Assembly (NCBI GenBank): GCA_036874045.1
Contig: CM072344.1
Span: forward strand, 12,000,501-12,064,500
DNA: 64,000 bases
Origin: Cymodocea nodosa
Taxonomy: Eukaryota; Streptophyta; Magnoliopsida; Alismatales; Cymodoceaceae
Direction of reading: 5' to 3'
Shown here in pieces: positions 43,492-56,636 of the stretch. The notes under the pieces were generated by a model that was not told the origin of the DNA, searched no databases, and saw only the letters and a list, made by a program, of their open reading frames with translations. Position 1 is the stretch's first letter. Each line of letters begins with the position of its first letter. The position numbers were made by a program, and so were the translations under genes.

Positions 43492-43989
43492 ATCTCCCCC
43501 TTTTTGATGATGACAAAACCATATTAAATCAATTATGAAAATATGTTTAACTCAACAAAGCACCTTCGTTGGGTTAACTTTTAATTCAACAAACTTGTTT
43601 GTTGACTTAAGTTCACTTAAGCTTATTTCTATTGTTTGTGTAAATTTTACCTCTCAGAACTAAAACTTCTCAGATGTCAATAATTATATAAGTATCAGTT
43701 TTCTAATTATCATCTGTCAGATTACAATAACCATTTAAATAGCATCTCCTTTTATAATATGTATATGCAATTAAGATCATAATCATCTTTTTATATGATT
43801 TCTCCCCCTTTTTTTCATTAATCAAAAAGATAATTACAGAGAATATATATACATATATAAGAGAATTACAACAACAATTTCTGTAAACAAGAATAATAAT
43901 TGAACACATTTATAGAAAAATGTATTGTTCAATGAATCAAACAAGTAATACAAACATTACATTTTGTATTCAGAAACAAACAAAAACAG

Positions 43990-45170
43990 TTATCAACCCC
44001 TCCTAAGTATATCACTTATAGCATTACATATTTTATCTCCTAGATACCTAATATCATTTCTAATGTCGTTAAGCACTGCATCTAAGTCAGGAGGTAGCTG
44101 GGTTTGCTGTTCTGCTTGAACTGAATAACTTTGTTGTTGTTGTATATGGTCTGTATCAGGTTGTTGTTGTCATTGAGGTTTATACATGGCTTGGAATTTT
44201 TGCAAATCTTTGACATTAAATGCTCTCATGCCTTTAGTTTCAAAGGGCCAATTGAATAAAGTCAATTGGCTTGCAAGGATTCTACATACAACATCACCAT
44301 AAAATAACTTTGAACTCATATGCTGTAGTTGAGGCATAAATACATCAAACCAATTTATTTGAATTCTATTCAGCAGGCCATAAGTTGCATATAAATAGCT
44401 TCTGCTGACTTCCAAATTGTGTCCAACTCTCTGAAATAAATTTGCATGCAATATATTTGCAATAAACCTTGCCTCTGCATTCAGATTTTCCATTAATCTC
44501 ATTTCAAAATATACATCTGGAATTTTTGATAAAGACTAAATGTTCCATTCTAGTTGTCTTATCATGTCAAATCTGTTTGTAACAATACCTTCATTCTTTA
44601 ATCCTAAAACTTCAAAAATTAACTCAGGAGACAATATAAACTCTGGTTCATTTATTTGAGTTTTTAGAAAATTTCCATTCTTGACCAGATTGCTATAAAA
44701 AGCTGCAATAAGCTCTGTGTATTGCTTCCATTTCGTTCCTACAAGCAAGAATTTAATGAGGCCTTGAAACTCAAACAGATCTCTTATTTCCATCAAATTT
44801 CTGAATTTTATTGGATGAGCATGCAGAATTTGACATACAATCAGATTATTGTATTTCTGCAATGCTTCTTCAAATCTAAAATGAATTGCATTACCTTGAA
44901 TGTTTAATATTGTACACAAAGAAGGTGATACCTGAAGCCGTGATTCAGAGCTTAATTCATCTTTAGGAACCTCTTCTTCAAAATGAATGTCATGTTGTTC
45001 CTCTTCCAAAATATTATCTTGAAGCTGCTCAGGTAAGCTTGATTCTTCTGCTTCAACAGTGTTAGGAACATTGTCAATATGCTCAACATTCATCTGTTCA
45101 GTCTCTATAAAATGTTCAGAGTTCAATTTTTCCACAAATTCTACAACCGGTGTATCTGTCTGTAATTGTT
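43990..45170 (-). pseudogene. Accessory ORF, C-terminal part (C2)
   Basis: Open stretches 44,536-45,135 and 44,170-44,502 encode the acidic middle and the conserved domain of the accessory protein: RDLFEFQGLIKFLLVG, IAAFYSNLVKNGNF, LSPELIFEVLGLKNEGI, LNAEARFIANILHANLFQRV, SSKLFYGDVV. A Gln-rich tail follows. The sequence is nearly identical in wording to C1. It is the only protein-coding part left in this small derivative. Confidence 0.85.
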
Positions 45171-46639
45171 CTTTCTTCTTCCTTCTTCAGCAATTCTTCA
45201 GTGACGAATATCTTGTCTTTTTGTGCTTCACCGAATTTGCTTTCTTCTGATACTTCAAATCTTTAGTGAAGAAAATCTTACCTTTTTATGCTTCACTGAA
45301 TTTTCTTCCACTTGAGAGATTTTGCCCAAAGAGGTGTTTTTGATCCCTGAAAAAGATTTTTCTTTTGGTGTGTAGTGATGGTTTGATCCTTAAAAAGATT
45401 TTTCTTTTTGTGTGCAAGGATGGTTTGATCAATGAGAACTCTATGCCTTTTATATTGTATCTTCATTTCATGCATATCCTCCACGTTTAATCACTACCAA
45501 TTTTCCACTTCTCTACGTCTTTTCTTTTTCCTTTATCGAAACACACACGTTCTAACCCACGTTTATATTTTGAATTTCCTTTAATCATCAGTCTTGGATC
45601 TCTGAAAAATTTCCTGCAAAATAAACTTTCACGTCCAAAAATTTTTCATCAGTGTAATAAGAAGTCGTTACTTTAATGTTAACTAAACGAGTAACACAAG
45701 TATATATATATAACTTAACATTTCTAACTTAACGAGTTCCTCATGTGCCATTTCACGTGACAAGTACTGTAGTTAACTCAACGAACTAAGTCTGTGGTGT
45801 TATGCTAACTCAACGAAACAGCTTAACCTTTCTTTCGAAAGGTTAAATGATAACTCACCGAAAACAGTTTAAGTTTCGGATAGTTATAGATGTAAGTCAC
45901 CGAAAAACTCTTTATATTATAAAACTAGTGAGACATGTGTCAAGACCTGAAAACATGACTTAAGTTACCTTTCGGATAGTTACAACTATAAGTCTCCGAA
46001 AAACTTTAACTCACCGATTTAGTAATAAAAAAATGTTTTTATAATAAGAATTTTACCACGTGCAAAAATAACAACTTAAGTTTATAACGCTAACCTAACG
46101 CGTTGCCTTAGTGTTCAATATAGCAACTCAATGCGTTTAGTTATGTTAACTTAATGAGTTAAATATGTGCACCTCATGTGATACAATACATCATTCGTAA
46201 CTTATAATCTCACCACGTGTATAACACTAACTTAACGAGTTCGTCTCTTCTTTTACTCACTAACTTAACAAGTTATCACGTGACCTATTTTAACCTTTAA
46301 GCCTTTAACTTAACGAGTTCTCACGTGACCTCTATATAAACAAAACTCTAACTTAACGAGTTGTCTAAACATGCATTGTTCATGATACAGAAGATATAAC
46401 TTTAAAACATATCATGCTTTTCAATAAAACCACTCGTTAACTTAACGTTTAGCTAAATGAGAAATTAATGCAACGAAACAACTAGTTATTAACTTCAGAT
46501 CTGATACAGACAAGTATTTATATTAGTAAGCTTTTTCTGTATTAATTGATGATTTTAATTTCTTTTCACAAGTAATAGTAATTGAGCAAATATGATTATT
46601 TTCATTCAGCACACATCATCAAAACAAAAATACTCAACA
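45171..46639 (-). repeat. 5' LTR of copia derivative C2 (partial)
   Basis: Matches 42,015-43,491 and ends AAAAATACTCAACA before the GGGAT duplication. It is shorter than its partner. No PBS is recognisable next to it. Confidence 0.88.
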
Positions 46640-46644
46640 GGGAT

Positions 46645-47584
46645 CCTTTTCGGTTCCAAGATAATGTAGCAGTTTCTATTTCTACTTCTATTTCAATATA
46701 TTCCTCTTTCCACTTCCATTCATTTATGTCTTTCATAATCCATATTTGAAATTTCATTAATTCATCCCACCATCTTATTAGACATAAAGTAGGATCATTA
46801 TATTCATTATACTACATCCCTATTTGAATTTTATTAAATTCTGTAGATGTGGTTTAGCTATTTTTCTCGGTATAGGCAAAATTTCTATATATTCAATATA
46901 ACTATCTATGCTTACTATGTATAAATCAGATCTAAATGCAACTAATATATCTATGACTAGATATATATATTCATCAAGTATGGCATGCATGTTGTTAATT
47001 AATGTGTTCTGTCCTAGATATATCATAGTATTTTCAGTCTAAGATCTATTCAGAAAGTTATACACATTCAAGCATAAATCTTCATCCCAATTTCCTGTAA
47101 GTCTCCAATAATATAATTTTTCAGGAATGGTCGAATTTTTATCAGAAAATATTAAAGCTGACCCACAATTTTCAGTTGGTACTTCATATCTATTAGGTCT
47201 TCCTATAATTCCATTCTTCTCTTGTGATAGGATTTCTGATCAAATATCAGGTAATAGAATTGCATACCTTGGTTTGGTCTTGTATATAATTAATCCTTCA
47301 TCCAACCCCATAATATGATCTATTCCTTCTAATGTATTGGGTGGAATTCCAGTCGTTTCTTCCATATTCAGATATTAATGGCTAATTGAACTACGATTAA
47401 ATGACTTCCATATGAATCCATCTCTAGTCTTAATCATTTTTGTAGCTTGTAGTCCCTGAAAATATTTTTCTCCAACACAGTCTTTAATTTCTTTTGATAC
47501 ACAACACATCCTACACAGATCTTTAGCTGACAAGTTACTCAGTACTTCCCTTAGTGCATCCAGCGGTAATTGCATCAATTCCAT
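46645..47584 (-). pseudogene. F-box ORF region (element B)
   Basis: The N-terminus at 47,375-47,584 reads MELMQLPLDALREVLSNLSA, then KDLCRMCCVSKEIKDCVGEK: the same F-box as in element A, with about eleven differences in the first 69 residues. Downstream stretches (for example DLYIVSIDSYIEYIEILPIP at 46,820-47,026) match the F-box-associated part of A. Copia C2 is inserted in it at 46,640. Fossil. The presence of the same gene in the same slot of two independent insertions shows it was part of the gypsy family before either one landed. Confidence 0.8.
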
Positions 47585-47770
47585 TTGTTGATTCTATATA
47601 ACAGAAACAAAAATTTTAGCAGAGACAAAAATTAACATAACTACTGCACACCCTCGTGGAGTTAGGGCATAACTCAACGGACTAAGTTCGTTGAGTTAAG
47701 GACTAACTCTACGATACTTTTAACTATAAATAAACTTATATATATATATAGTTACTTCAGTTATACTGCT

Positions 47771-49076
47771 TCATTCAGGTATCCTCCCAGAAGAGGTATC
47801 AATTTCAATAACTATTCTATTGATAGGGATAAGTATTGCCTGTATTGGCAATCCTCTAGTAGGTCTAACTTCCATTGATTCCTTCTGTTTAAGTGGTATG
47901 TTTCTATTTTGATTTTGAATTGCAGCATTTCCAAATATAAAATCTAGACGATTATTTAATTGTTGGATTATCTTTTCTAATTTCTCTATTCTAGATCCTT
48001 GTTCAAGTAATGCTTTATAACTTATATTCTTCTCATTTATATTTTCTCCTCCTTGGAAATTGTTGTTTCTCCAAGATAAATTCGAGTGATTTCTCCAATT
48101 AGGATTATAAGAATTTCCAAAGTTATCTTTCTGGTTTCTAGCATAAATAATATCTAGATCATTAATGTTTGCATTCTTTTCTGCTAGCTTTTGATTTAAT
48201 GATAACTCTTCTATTTTCTTTGTAAATTTAGTTAATTTCACTTCAAGCATAGTACTTGAATCTATTTCATGCATTCCTCTTGGCAATATTCTTTTATCTA
48301 TAATAGCTTCAACCGAATTTTCCCACTGTGCAGTTCTTTTTGCAAAGTTTTCTAAATATGCCCATGCTTCTTCACTACATAGTATCAGAAATCCATTTTG
48401 ACAAGTAGATTCTAATAAAGATTTCATTGAAACATCTATGCCTTCATAAATTATACCTATTAATTGTGCTTTACTCATTGCATGATGTGGACATTGAGTC
48501 AGTAAATCTTTAAATCTTTCAAAATATTTCTAGAATGATTCACCCTGTTTTTGACTACAGATTAATATTATTTTTCTAGAAAAATAGAGTAAAATTCAGT
48601 CTATGCAGAAATTGAATCAGGTGATAGAGTATATAACCATCTCTTAGCTGTGTCTTTTAAAGCAAAAGGGATATATATAAGTTTAATAGCATCTATACTC
48701 ATGTTCAACATTTTCATCATTTGACAAATTTCGTTAAATTCTCTAAGGAAATAATAGGCATCCTCTCTTTCTAATCCATGAAATTGTGGCAATTGACTAA
48801 TATAATTTGATTTCAGTTCAAACCTATCTCCCTCAAAGTTTGGCAATCGAATACATAAAAGTCATCAACTAATTCAGGATACAGAATTTCTCCTAATGGT
48901 TTTTCTACTAGAGTAGCCATCTCTACGTTCTCTTTTAAAGAAAGGTTAGCTACACCCTAAAGGATTTCGTTAAAATTCAGTTCAGAAAATGTTTCAGTAC
49001 GCCTTTGTGTTGAATATTTCTGGGTAGGTGTTCTTACTAATCGTTTAGTACTAGGAGAACGAGTCCATGTGCTCAT
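47771..49076 (-). pseudogene. Gag capsid ORF region located 3' of pol (element B)
   Basis: The counterpart of A 12,953-14,296. Recognisable blocks are FELKSNYISQLPQFHGLERE, AYYFLREFNEICQMM, IPFALKDTAKRWLYTLSPDS, LIGIIYEGIDVSMKSLLEST and a C-terminal part with NPNWRNHSNLSWRNNNFQGG. A coiled coil follows (SRIEKLEKIIQQLNNRLDFI). It lies after the accessory ORF and before the F-box ORF, as in A. Fossil, broken. Confidence 0.85.
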
Positions 49077-49089
49077 AAATAAAATAGCA

Positions 49090-50040
49090 TTCGATTAATT
49101 ACATACTAGTTTGAAGCTTTCCATTCAGTAAATATTTGTTGATGGATGAAGTCGAATCAGGTACTTCTCCTTCCAGTTCCCCCAATGCATTTTCCTTTCT
49201 TTTAAAAGTGCCAGTAACTCATAAATAACATTCTGTTTTATATATATAATGCACATCCATAAAGTAAATAAATCTCGTTGCAAGAACGTGTCTTGCAATG
49301 TGTAGTGTGGTTCCTATTTTTATGGGTACGTGTACCACTACTAATTTCAAATTTTAGTAACCACTAAGACGACAAAGTTTCATTCGTGGTTAAAAGAATA
49401 ACCATTCTGCTTAATCCATGAACTAACCTCGTTGAGTTACAGATAACTCAACAGAACAATGCCGGTTACTATTGCTAACTCCACGGACTAACTTCGTTGA
49501 GTTACAGATAACTCAACGAAGTGACCTTATATTATATTACTGACCTCGTGGAGTTAAGTTTAACTCAACGAACTTACTTCGCTGAGTTAATACTTAGCAA
49601 CCTCTAAGTTTACTCCTTATAGGTACCTCTATGTTTTTTTTTTCTTTTCCTACATTCTGCTAACTGAAATAAAGTTAAATATATGTCATTAATGCAGCAT
49701 TCTAATCAAAATTTGTTTAAATCTGAATATTATATAAATATTTAACTTGTAGTTCATTTCATGTTATGCAGAATTTACATTTTACCTTGCAGCATGTAGA
49801 TATTTTCAAGCATCTATTTTTTTAATCCTATCATTCAGCAAACTATAAATCTTCTTAAACATTCATGCATAATGTTCCACAAATTATATAACATTCAATA
49901 TAGTTCATCTATTTCATCATTCTAAACATGCATGAAAAATATATCTGAAAAACATATATTCATTCATATGAATCAATTATAGTACAATCAAATCAGATAT
50001 TTTTCATACAAATATATACAAGTACAAGTAGACAAACTAT
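49090..50040 (-). other. Small unknown ORF remnant and hairpin cluster (element B)
   Basis: 49,090-49,385 is the counterpart of the small ORF at 14,265-14,603 (LVVVHVPIK, ARHVLATRFIYFMD). From 49,430 to 49,590 lie hairpins such as CGTTGAGTTACAGATAACTC and GTGGAGTTAAGTTTAACTC. The rest, to 50,040, is AT-rich with nothing recognisable. Confidence 0.55.
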
Positions 50041-50044
50041 ACAA

Positions 50045-52258
50045 TTAGCCTCTATTCCTAAGTTCATCTACTTCCTTCTAGAGTTTTTCTAATTGTTGCT
50101 CTAATTGTTCTATCCTTTCTACATCTCCAATAATGCCTCTAGAAGGTACAGATACTTTAGCAGCTGCAACATAATTTCTGTATTCTTTCACTACAATGGT
50201 TCTTGATCTTATCCTTTTGGATGTCCATTTCGTGAAATCAATACAGTCTACCATCAATATAGGTATCAAATCTCCATAAAATAATTTCTTCTTTGCAAAC
50301 TTCATTTTGGATAGAAAGACTTAACACCAATTAACTTGAATTCTATTCACAACTACATAAGTGGCCCACTTGACAAATTGACTCAGTTCAATGTCATGGC
50401 CCTATCATTGATAAACATTTTTAATCAAAATATTAGCTATCATGTGTGCTTTACCATTTAAATGCTTCAGTCTATTTAATAATGGCACACCAAGATTTAT
50501 AGCCAAACTGTTCTTGATTTCCTACTTTGTCCATTCAACGGCAGTTGTGCTTTCCAAAATTTCTTTTTCTTCATTCTTCAATCCAAGAATGTTGTGGAGA
50601 AGCTCTAGTGTTATCTGTACATCAGCTTCCTCCACGTTGGAAATTAATTGTCCTTCCTTTTCTCTTAAATTAACATAGAAGTAGGGCACTAGATTTTCAT
50701 ATATTGCATGCCCTTTCTGTTGAGAAATAAATTGCAATAGACCTTGGAATTCAAATAATTCCTTAATTTCTTGCATTCCGTCTCAATTTACTGGTCTACT
50801 ATATATGATATCATAACCCCTAATCTCTTGGTATTTATTATAAGCTTCCTGACTTCAAAAGTGTACTTCATTCAGAACTGTTGCTTCAGTCGGGTTAGGA
50901 ATGCGACTTTGTTGTTCTAGAGGGGTTTGTTCTTGATCTTCCTCTTCCATAGGTTGAACTTGAACTTGCTAAAAATGTTCTGCAGATTCCTGAACAATTG
51001 CTTCTGCTTTTGTCTATGGTGGTGAGCCGGTAGAACTCTCCACTCTGTCTTGAATTGTTTCATTAAATTAAGTTGAATATGCAAAGTCATTGTTTTCCAT
51101 ACGGCTTTATTCAGCTTCTCCTTCAATTTCTGTTCTTTCTTCTTCCTCCTGACTACCAATTTGCACTATCACTATTCTTTCTGATTCTATGGCAGATTAG
51201 GATGGAGTCATTGGCAAATTAGCTTCTATCCTAATTTCTGTTTCTTCTTCTTGTACGGGTTGTAGATTAATTTCAGCCTGTTTTTCTTCTTCTCTTTGCT
51301 TTTGCTGCTGCTCCTGCTCCTCCTCAGAATCGGATAGCAGGTTTACAAAAATTGGCTCTATAGGCCCTGTTGATATTGGTATTTCAGATTTAATCTCCTC
51401 TTGATATTCAGACACTATCTCTTTTCCTTTCCTTCTTCTGATTAATTGTGTTTGGTCTTCCTCTTCTTCTTCTAAGATTAAATCTATAAACATAGGCTCT
51501 ACATGCCTTTGAGCCATAGGTACTGGCTCTTCCTATTTAAATTTTTCAATATTTGCTGGTCTCGAAGGACTAGCTTCAACTTCTCCTCTTGCAGCAAATC
51601 TGATAGTGGTTCTTTAATGTTGTTCAACTTTACTTTTGTATTGGGCTTTCAATTTTTCTGCAGCCCTCCTCTTGTAAAGTGCATCAAATACCAGGTGTGC
51701 TTTAGCTACTACTAAATCTTCTAGTTCTCCTTGGTTTTTCCCAACTTGAACCAGTCCTTTGAATTCTCTTAATTCCTCTTTAGTTGAAGGCCCCAACATT
51801 TCTACTCGTGTTAACGACTTGAATGGTGGAACTGAAGGTCCTGGTTGCTGTTCCTCAGGAGTAGGTCTTTCAGTAGTCGACTCCTCTTGTTCTTCCTCTA
51901 CTTGTTGTTGCCGCCTTATTGCACCCCTTGCATGACCAGTAATGCACTTTTTGAACCATAATCTGGCCTTGCGTTGGATTAGCTCTAAGGCTACTTCGTT
52001 GTTTGGCCTAATTTTTCTCTCTTTACTTACAACAATTTCTGTTGCTACTCTGATTCTTGTTTCCACTATCTGGGGTATTTGTATACCCAAATCTACTAAA
52101 AATCTTCTCAAGTTGAAAAGTTCGGATTCTACCTTCTGTAACTCTTTTTCTCTTGTCGTATTCTTGATTTTCTATTGTAAGTGTCATTCCTCTAACTCTT
52201 TCAGAAATTGTGATGTATCAACCACATCTTCCCAAAACTTGAGTGTCATCTTCCTCAT
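50045..52258 (-). pseudogene. Accessory ORF region downstream of integrase (element B)
   Basis: The counterpart of A 15,242-17,491. The N-terminal part has EKELQKVESELFNLRRFLVD and RPNNEVALELIQRKARLWFK. The middle is Glu/Gln-rich (51,197-51,517). The C-terminal domain has IKELFEFQGLLQFISQQKGH, PYFYVNLREKEG and ITLELLHNILGLKNEEKE, followed by KKLFYGDLIPILM (50,078-50,305). Function is unknown. The fossil is broken. Confidence 0.8.
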
Positions 52259-52840
52259 CGTGGAGTTACACAATGACACGAAATTGCTCTGATCTCTACT
52301 ATTCTAAGTTCTAAATGATTTGCCAAATAATGCTCCCAAAACCCTAAGTTTTAGTCTAAATAAGCCCTAAGTTTAGGTGGGTAATCGGGTCATTTTCCAA
52401 TCAAAACTCTCGCTCTCTCATCCATGGAATTACAGATAACTCCGCGGACTAAGTCTGTGGTCTTAACTACAGTACTCTATTGAGTTACAGTTAACTCAAT
52501 AGAAAAAGCTTGTTGACTAACTCAAGACTCAATGGAGTAAGTTCATTGAGTTAAGTGTAACTCAACGGACTTCCCGTACAAATAGATATATATAAAAAAA
52601 TAATAAAATAAAAAAAATACTTAAGATAATAGTTTTTTTCTTTTTTTCCCGGTTAAACCAATACTATGTTTCGATAAAACCAAAAGTTATTTTTTTTTTT
52701 ACTAAAAATTAATATAGATTTTTTAATGTTCCGGTCATACCGATGGATCTAGTTGGTAGAACTACAATGATTTTTTATATTTTATATTTTTTTATTTATT
52801 TATTTTTTATATATGAAAATAAAATAAAAACTGATTTCTT
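52259..52840 (-). other. Spacer with hairpins and short CGGTT repeat (element B)
   Basis: No coding region was found. Hairpin words of the GAGTTA/TAACTC set lie at 52,430-52,570, and a short degenerate version of the CGGTT repeat of element A lies at about 52,646-52,760. A TTTA/TA microsatellite (52,785-52,815) precedes the integrase end. Confidence 0.65.
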
Positions 52841-52841
52841 A

Positions 52842-53960
52842 TTAAGTAAAGCTCGAGTAGTCTTCTACTTTGACTTCTTCTATAATTCCAAAGGAGCTTT
52901 TTGGTATTTTCAGAATAAGTCTAAGTCTTTGTCCATTTACTTTAAAGATATTTTGATTTTTAGGATTTTCAATCTTAATAGCTCCATAAGGATAAATATT
53001 TCGAACTATGTAAGGTCCTGCCCATCTAGATCTTAATTTTCCTAGATGGTTATGGAGTCTAACCATGTAAATATATACTTCTTGTCCTACTTCAAAGCTT
53101 TTTGAAATAATTTTCCTATCATGCCAGAATTTCATTTTCTCTTTTTCTCTTACAGTCTTCAAATAAGCTTCATTCCTAAATTCTTCTAATTCAATTAATT
53201 GCATTTTCCTATTTTCAGTAACTTGATTTAAATTAGTGTTCAGAGTTTTTAATGCCCAATAAGCTTTATGTTCTATTTCAACTAGTAAACGACAACTTTT
53301 TCCATATACTAGCCTAAAAGGTAACATACCTAAGCTTATCTTATAAGCAATTCTATAAGCCCAAAGTGCATCTATCAATCTATTAGCCCAATCTGTTCTA
53401 GTAGGATTTACTACTTTTTCTAAGATTAACTTAATTTATTTGTTAGCACTTTCTACTTGTCCACTTGTTTGCGGATGATATGATGTTGCAATTTTGTAGT
53501 TTACTCTATATTTCTTCATTAAGGCTTCAAAACTTCTATTACAAAAATGAGTTCCTCTATCACTGATAATAGCTTTAGGTATTCCAAATCTAGCAAATAT
53601 ATTAGTTCTTATAAATTGTATTACCACTTTGTTGTCATTAGTTTTTGTAGGAATAGCTTCTATCCATTTAGATACACAATCCACCCCCAACAATATATAA
53701 TTAAATTGATTAGACATAGGAAATGGACCCATAAAATCTATTCCCCACACATCAAAGATTTCAACCTCAACAATAGGATTAAAAGGCATCATATTCTTCT
53801 TTGATATTCTTCCTATTTGTTGACATCTTAAACAACTTAAGCAATATTTATGAGCATCTTTGAATAGTGTTGGCCAATAAAATCCACATTGTAGAATTTT
53901 TGCAATAGTCTTCCCTGAGCCAAAATGCCCTCCACAAGCTTGGTCATGTCAGAAAGACAA
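52842..53960 (-). pseudogene. Gypsy integrase (element B)
   Basis: Stretches 53,436-53,792 and 52,842-53,378 carry [31 protein letters not shown] and [14 protein letters not shown] (the DDE core), then ALWAYRIAYKISLGMLPFRL and VGQEVYIYMVRLHNHLGKLR, ending in [20 protein letters not shown]. The match to element A is close. The HHCC region lies just upstream. Fossil, broken. Confidence 0.9.
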
Positions 53961-53966
53961 TATGCT

Positions 53967-55600
53967 CTAATATTCAGTTTCTAGAACACACCTCCTTAAA
54001 ACCAGATCAGGACATTTCTTAAATAAGTATAGGTCTTCCCAATAGTAATATTTTACTCTTGAGAAAAACAATTTCTTATCCTGTCTATTCCAATCCTTAA
54101 GTGTTAAACCAGTAACTAAGTAATTAACTATGTCTGCATACCAAGGTATTGTGTTGATGGTCATTAATTGTTCATTAGGAAAATTATCCTTAATTTCAAT
54201 ATTTGATTTTTCTATTCGTAATCTTGATAAATGATCTGCTACTACATTCTCACAACCTTTTTTATCTTTAATTTCTAGATCAAATTCTTGTAATAATAAT
54301 ATCCATCGGATCAATCTAGGCTTAGACTCTTTTTTTCCTATTAGATGTTTTAAAGCTGAATGATCCATGTATACTATTACTTTAGCTCCAATCAAATATG
54401 ATCTAAACTTTTCCAAGGCAAACACAACAACTAATAGTTCTTTTTCAGTAGTTGTGTAATTAACTTGAGCATCATTTAAGATTTTGCTTGCAAAATGAAT
54501 CACTCTAGGAGATTTTTCTATCTTCTGTCCCAACACTACTCCTACAACAAAATCAGATGCATCACACATTAATTCAAATGGATGGCTCCAATCAGGTGCT
54601 TGAATTATAGGAGTTGAAATTAAGCTAGTTTTAAGTCTGAAAAATGCTTCCTTGCAATTTTTATCAAAGTTGAATGGGACATCTTTTAATAGATTAGTTA
54701 AAGGTCTAGCTAATTTGCTAAAGTCTTTAATAAATCTTCTATAAAAACCAGTATGTCCTAGAAATGATCTAATATCTTTTACTGATTTAGGTTCTGGTAG
54801 ATTAGAAATTACTTCTATTTTAGCTTTATCTACTTCCAACCCTTTCTTAGAAACAACATGCCTTAAGACTATTCCTTATTTAACCATGAAGTGACATTTT
54901 TCCCAATTTAAAACCAAATTTCTTTCCACACAGCTTTTTAATATTTGGTCTAAATTTTTTAAACAAACTTCATATGAGTTGCCATATACAGTAAAATCAT
55001 CCATAAATATTTCTAAAAAATCTTCAATCATTCCAGTAAATATGCCTTGCATACATCTTTGAAGGGTGGCTGGTGCATTGCATAATCCGAATGAGATTCT
55101 CTTAAAAGCATAAGTTCCATTAGGACAGGTGAAAGTTGTTTTCTCTTGATCCTCTAATGTTATTGGAATTTGATTATAACCTCAATACCCGTCTAGGAAA
55201 CAAAAATATTCTTGCCCTACTAATCTTTCCAGCATTTGATCTATAAAAGGTAAGGGAAAATGATCTTTCCTAGTCACGACATTCAACTTTCTATAGTCTA
55301 TACATACTCTCCAACCTAATTGAATTCTAGTAGGTATCAAGTCTTGACTTTCATTCCTAATAACTGTTAATCCTGATTTCTTGGGAACTACATGGATTGG
55401 GTTAACCCACGAGCTATCAGAAATCAGATAAATTATGTCATTATCTAACCATTTCACTATTTCCTTCTTGACTACTTCTTTAAGGTTTGGATTTAATCTC
55501 CTCTCAGGAATTCTAATAGGTTTAGCATTCTCTTCTAAATATATGTGGTGATAGCATAAAGTTGAACTTATCCCTTTTATATCAGTCATAGTCCATCCTA
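53967..55600 (-). pseudogene. Gypsy reverse transcriptase and RNase H (element B)
   Basis: 55,182-55,589 holds the RT start (CHHIYLEENAKPIRIPERRL, RVCIDYRKLNVVTRKDHFPL, EYFCFLDGY). The middle RT with its MDDF region lies to about 54,880. 53,967-54,839 holds the connection and RNase H ([48 protein letters not shown]) and [15 protein letters not shown]. Wording is Athila-like and collinear with A. Fossil, broken. Confidence 0.9.
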
Positions 55601-55742
55601 TTGCTTCTTTATAATTTTTTACATCTTTTAATTTAGCTATTTGATCCTCTTTTAAATCTGAAGCAATAATGATTGGACATGTTCGTTTCTCTTCCAGAAA
55701 TATATAGTTTAAATTAGGAGGTAAATGTTTTAATTCTAAATG

Positions 55743-56501
55743 TTACCCATCAGAAGTTAGAGCTCCTAATTGAACATCATCATTTTCTAAATTAATTTCT
55801 TCCAGATCTCCTTCTATATTTATGCTTTCACTTTCTTCTAAAGTTTCAGAATTGATTTGCCTATTTAATTCTTCTTGAATCACATCCTCTAACATATCTC
55901 CTTCATCCTCTAAAAAGTCTATGGTATGTAAGGACATTTCTAACTCCTCAAACCTTTCCAGTTTGAAAATATTTAATTGAGTATCCTCATTACCATATGC
56001 TAACTTCATTACTCCAGTTTTACAATTTATAACAGCCCCTGATGTTGCTAAAATTGGCCTTCCCAAAATTAAAGATGTATCACTATTTTTATGCTTAATT
56101 TGTTGGGAATCCAAAATTACAAGATATATAAAGTTTTTAATTTTAATTAAGACATCCTCTATTTTTCCTCTAGGGTATCTTATACTTCTATCAGCTAATT
56201 GAATAACCGTACTAATAGGAGTTAAGCCTTCTAATCCTAAGGATGCAAATACATCACTTGGCATAACATTTATACCTGCACCTAAGTCTATTAAGGTTCT
56301 TTCTAGAATGGTATTTCCTATGGTGCATGATATAACAGGAATTCCAAGATCAGATAACTTTTTAGGAATTTGTGGCAGAAATAGGGAACTACTTTGCTCA
56401 GCTAAAAAGGCCTTTCTAAGAACCTTTCGCTCTCTTTTCTTAGTACACCAATCCTTCAGAAATTTAGCGCAATGTGGCATTTTTTGCAATAGATCTAACA
56501 A
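55743..56501 (-). CDS. Gypsy protease region (element B)
   Basis: A 252-codon open stretch. It begins MLDLLQKMPHCAKFLKDWCT and FLAEQSSSLFLPQIPKKLSD, the linker typical of Athila Gag-Pro. The aspartic protease follows: VISCTIGNTILERTLIDLGA, then GINVMPSDVFASLGLEGLTP and, near the end, SLILGRPILATSGAVINCKT. The LIDLGAG block holds the family's active-site position. An acidic linker toward RT closes it. The enzyme cuts Gag-Pol; here it is part of a broken element. Confidence 0.85.
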   Translation of the reverse strand: MLDLLQKMPHCAKFLKDWCTKKRERKVLRKAFLAEQSSSLFLPQIPKKLSDLGIPVISCTIGNTILERTLIDLGAGINVMPSDVFASLGLEGLTPISTVIQLADRSIRYPRGKIEDVLIKIKNFIYLVILDSQQIKHKNSDTSLILGRPILATSGAVINCKTGVMKLAYGNEDTQLNIFKLERFEELEMSLHTIDFLEDEGDMLEDVIQEELNRQINSETLEESESINIEGDLEEINLENDDVQLGALTSDG

Positions 56502-56636
56502 AGGAATGTTAACTTGTACTTTTTCAAAAATTTCTCTAATTTTTTCTTATTTTTCAAGTATTATTTGTTGTAATCTTTCAGGATAGGGTGCTAAAGATTG
56601 TGATTTAAAAGATTCTTTTTCTTTTAGTTGATTTGT

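Larger units (their letters stand above)
41742..46639 (-). mobile_element. Non-autonomous copia derivative C2
   Basis: A 4.9 kb minus-strand copia element inserted in the F-box ORF of gypsy B, with target duplication GGGAT (41,737-41,741 and 46,640-46,644). It has TG...CA LTR ends (TGTTGAGTATTTTTG in element sense), a PPT (43,492-43,505) and between the LTRs only the C-terminal part of the accessory ORF. No gag or pol was found. It belongs to the C1 family: the accessory segment is almost the same. Its LTRs carry an extra block of TAACTCACCGAAAAC/TTTCGGATAGTTA words. By eye the LTRs differ by about 5% over 230 bases. It is incomplete, so any mobility would have needed proteins from relatives. 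Confidence 0.9.
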
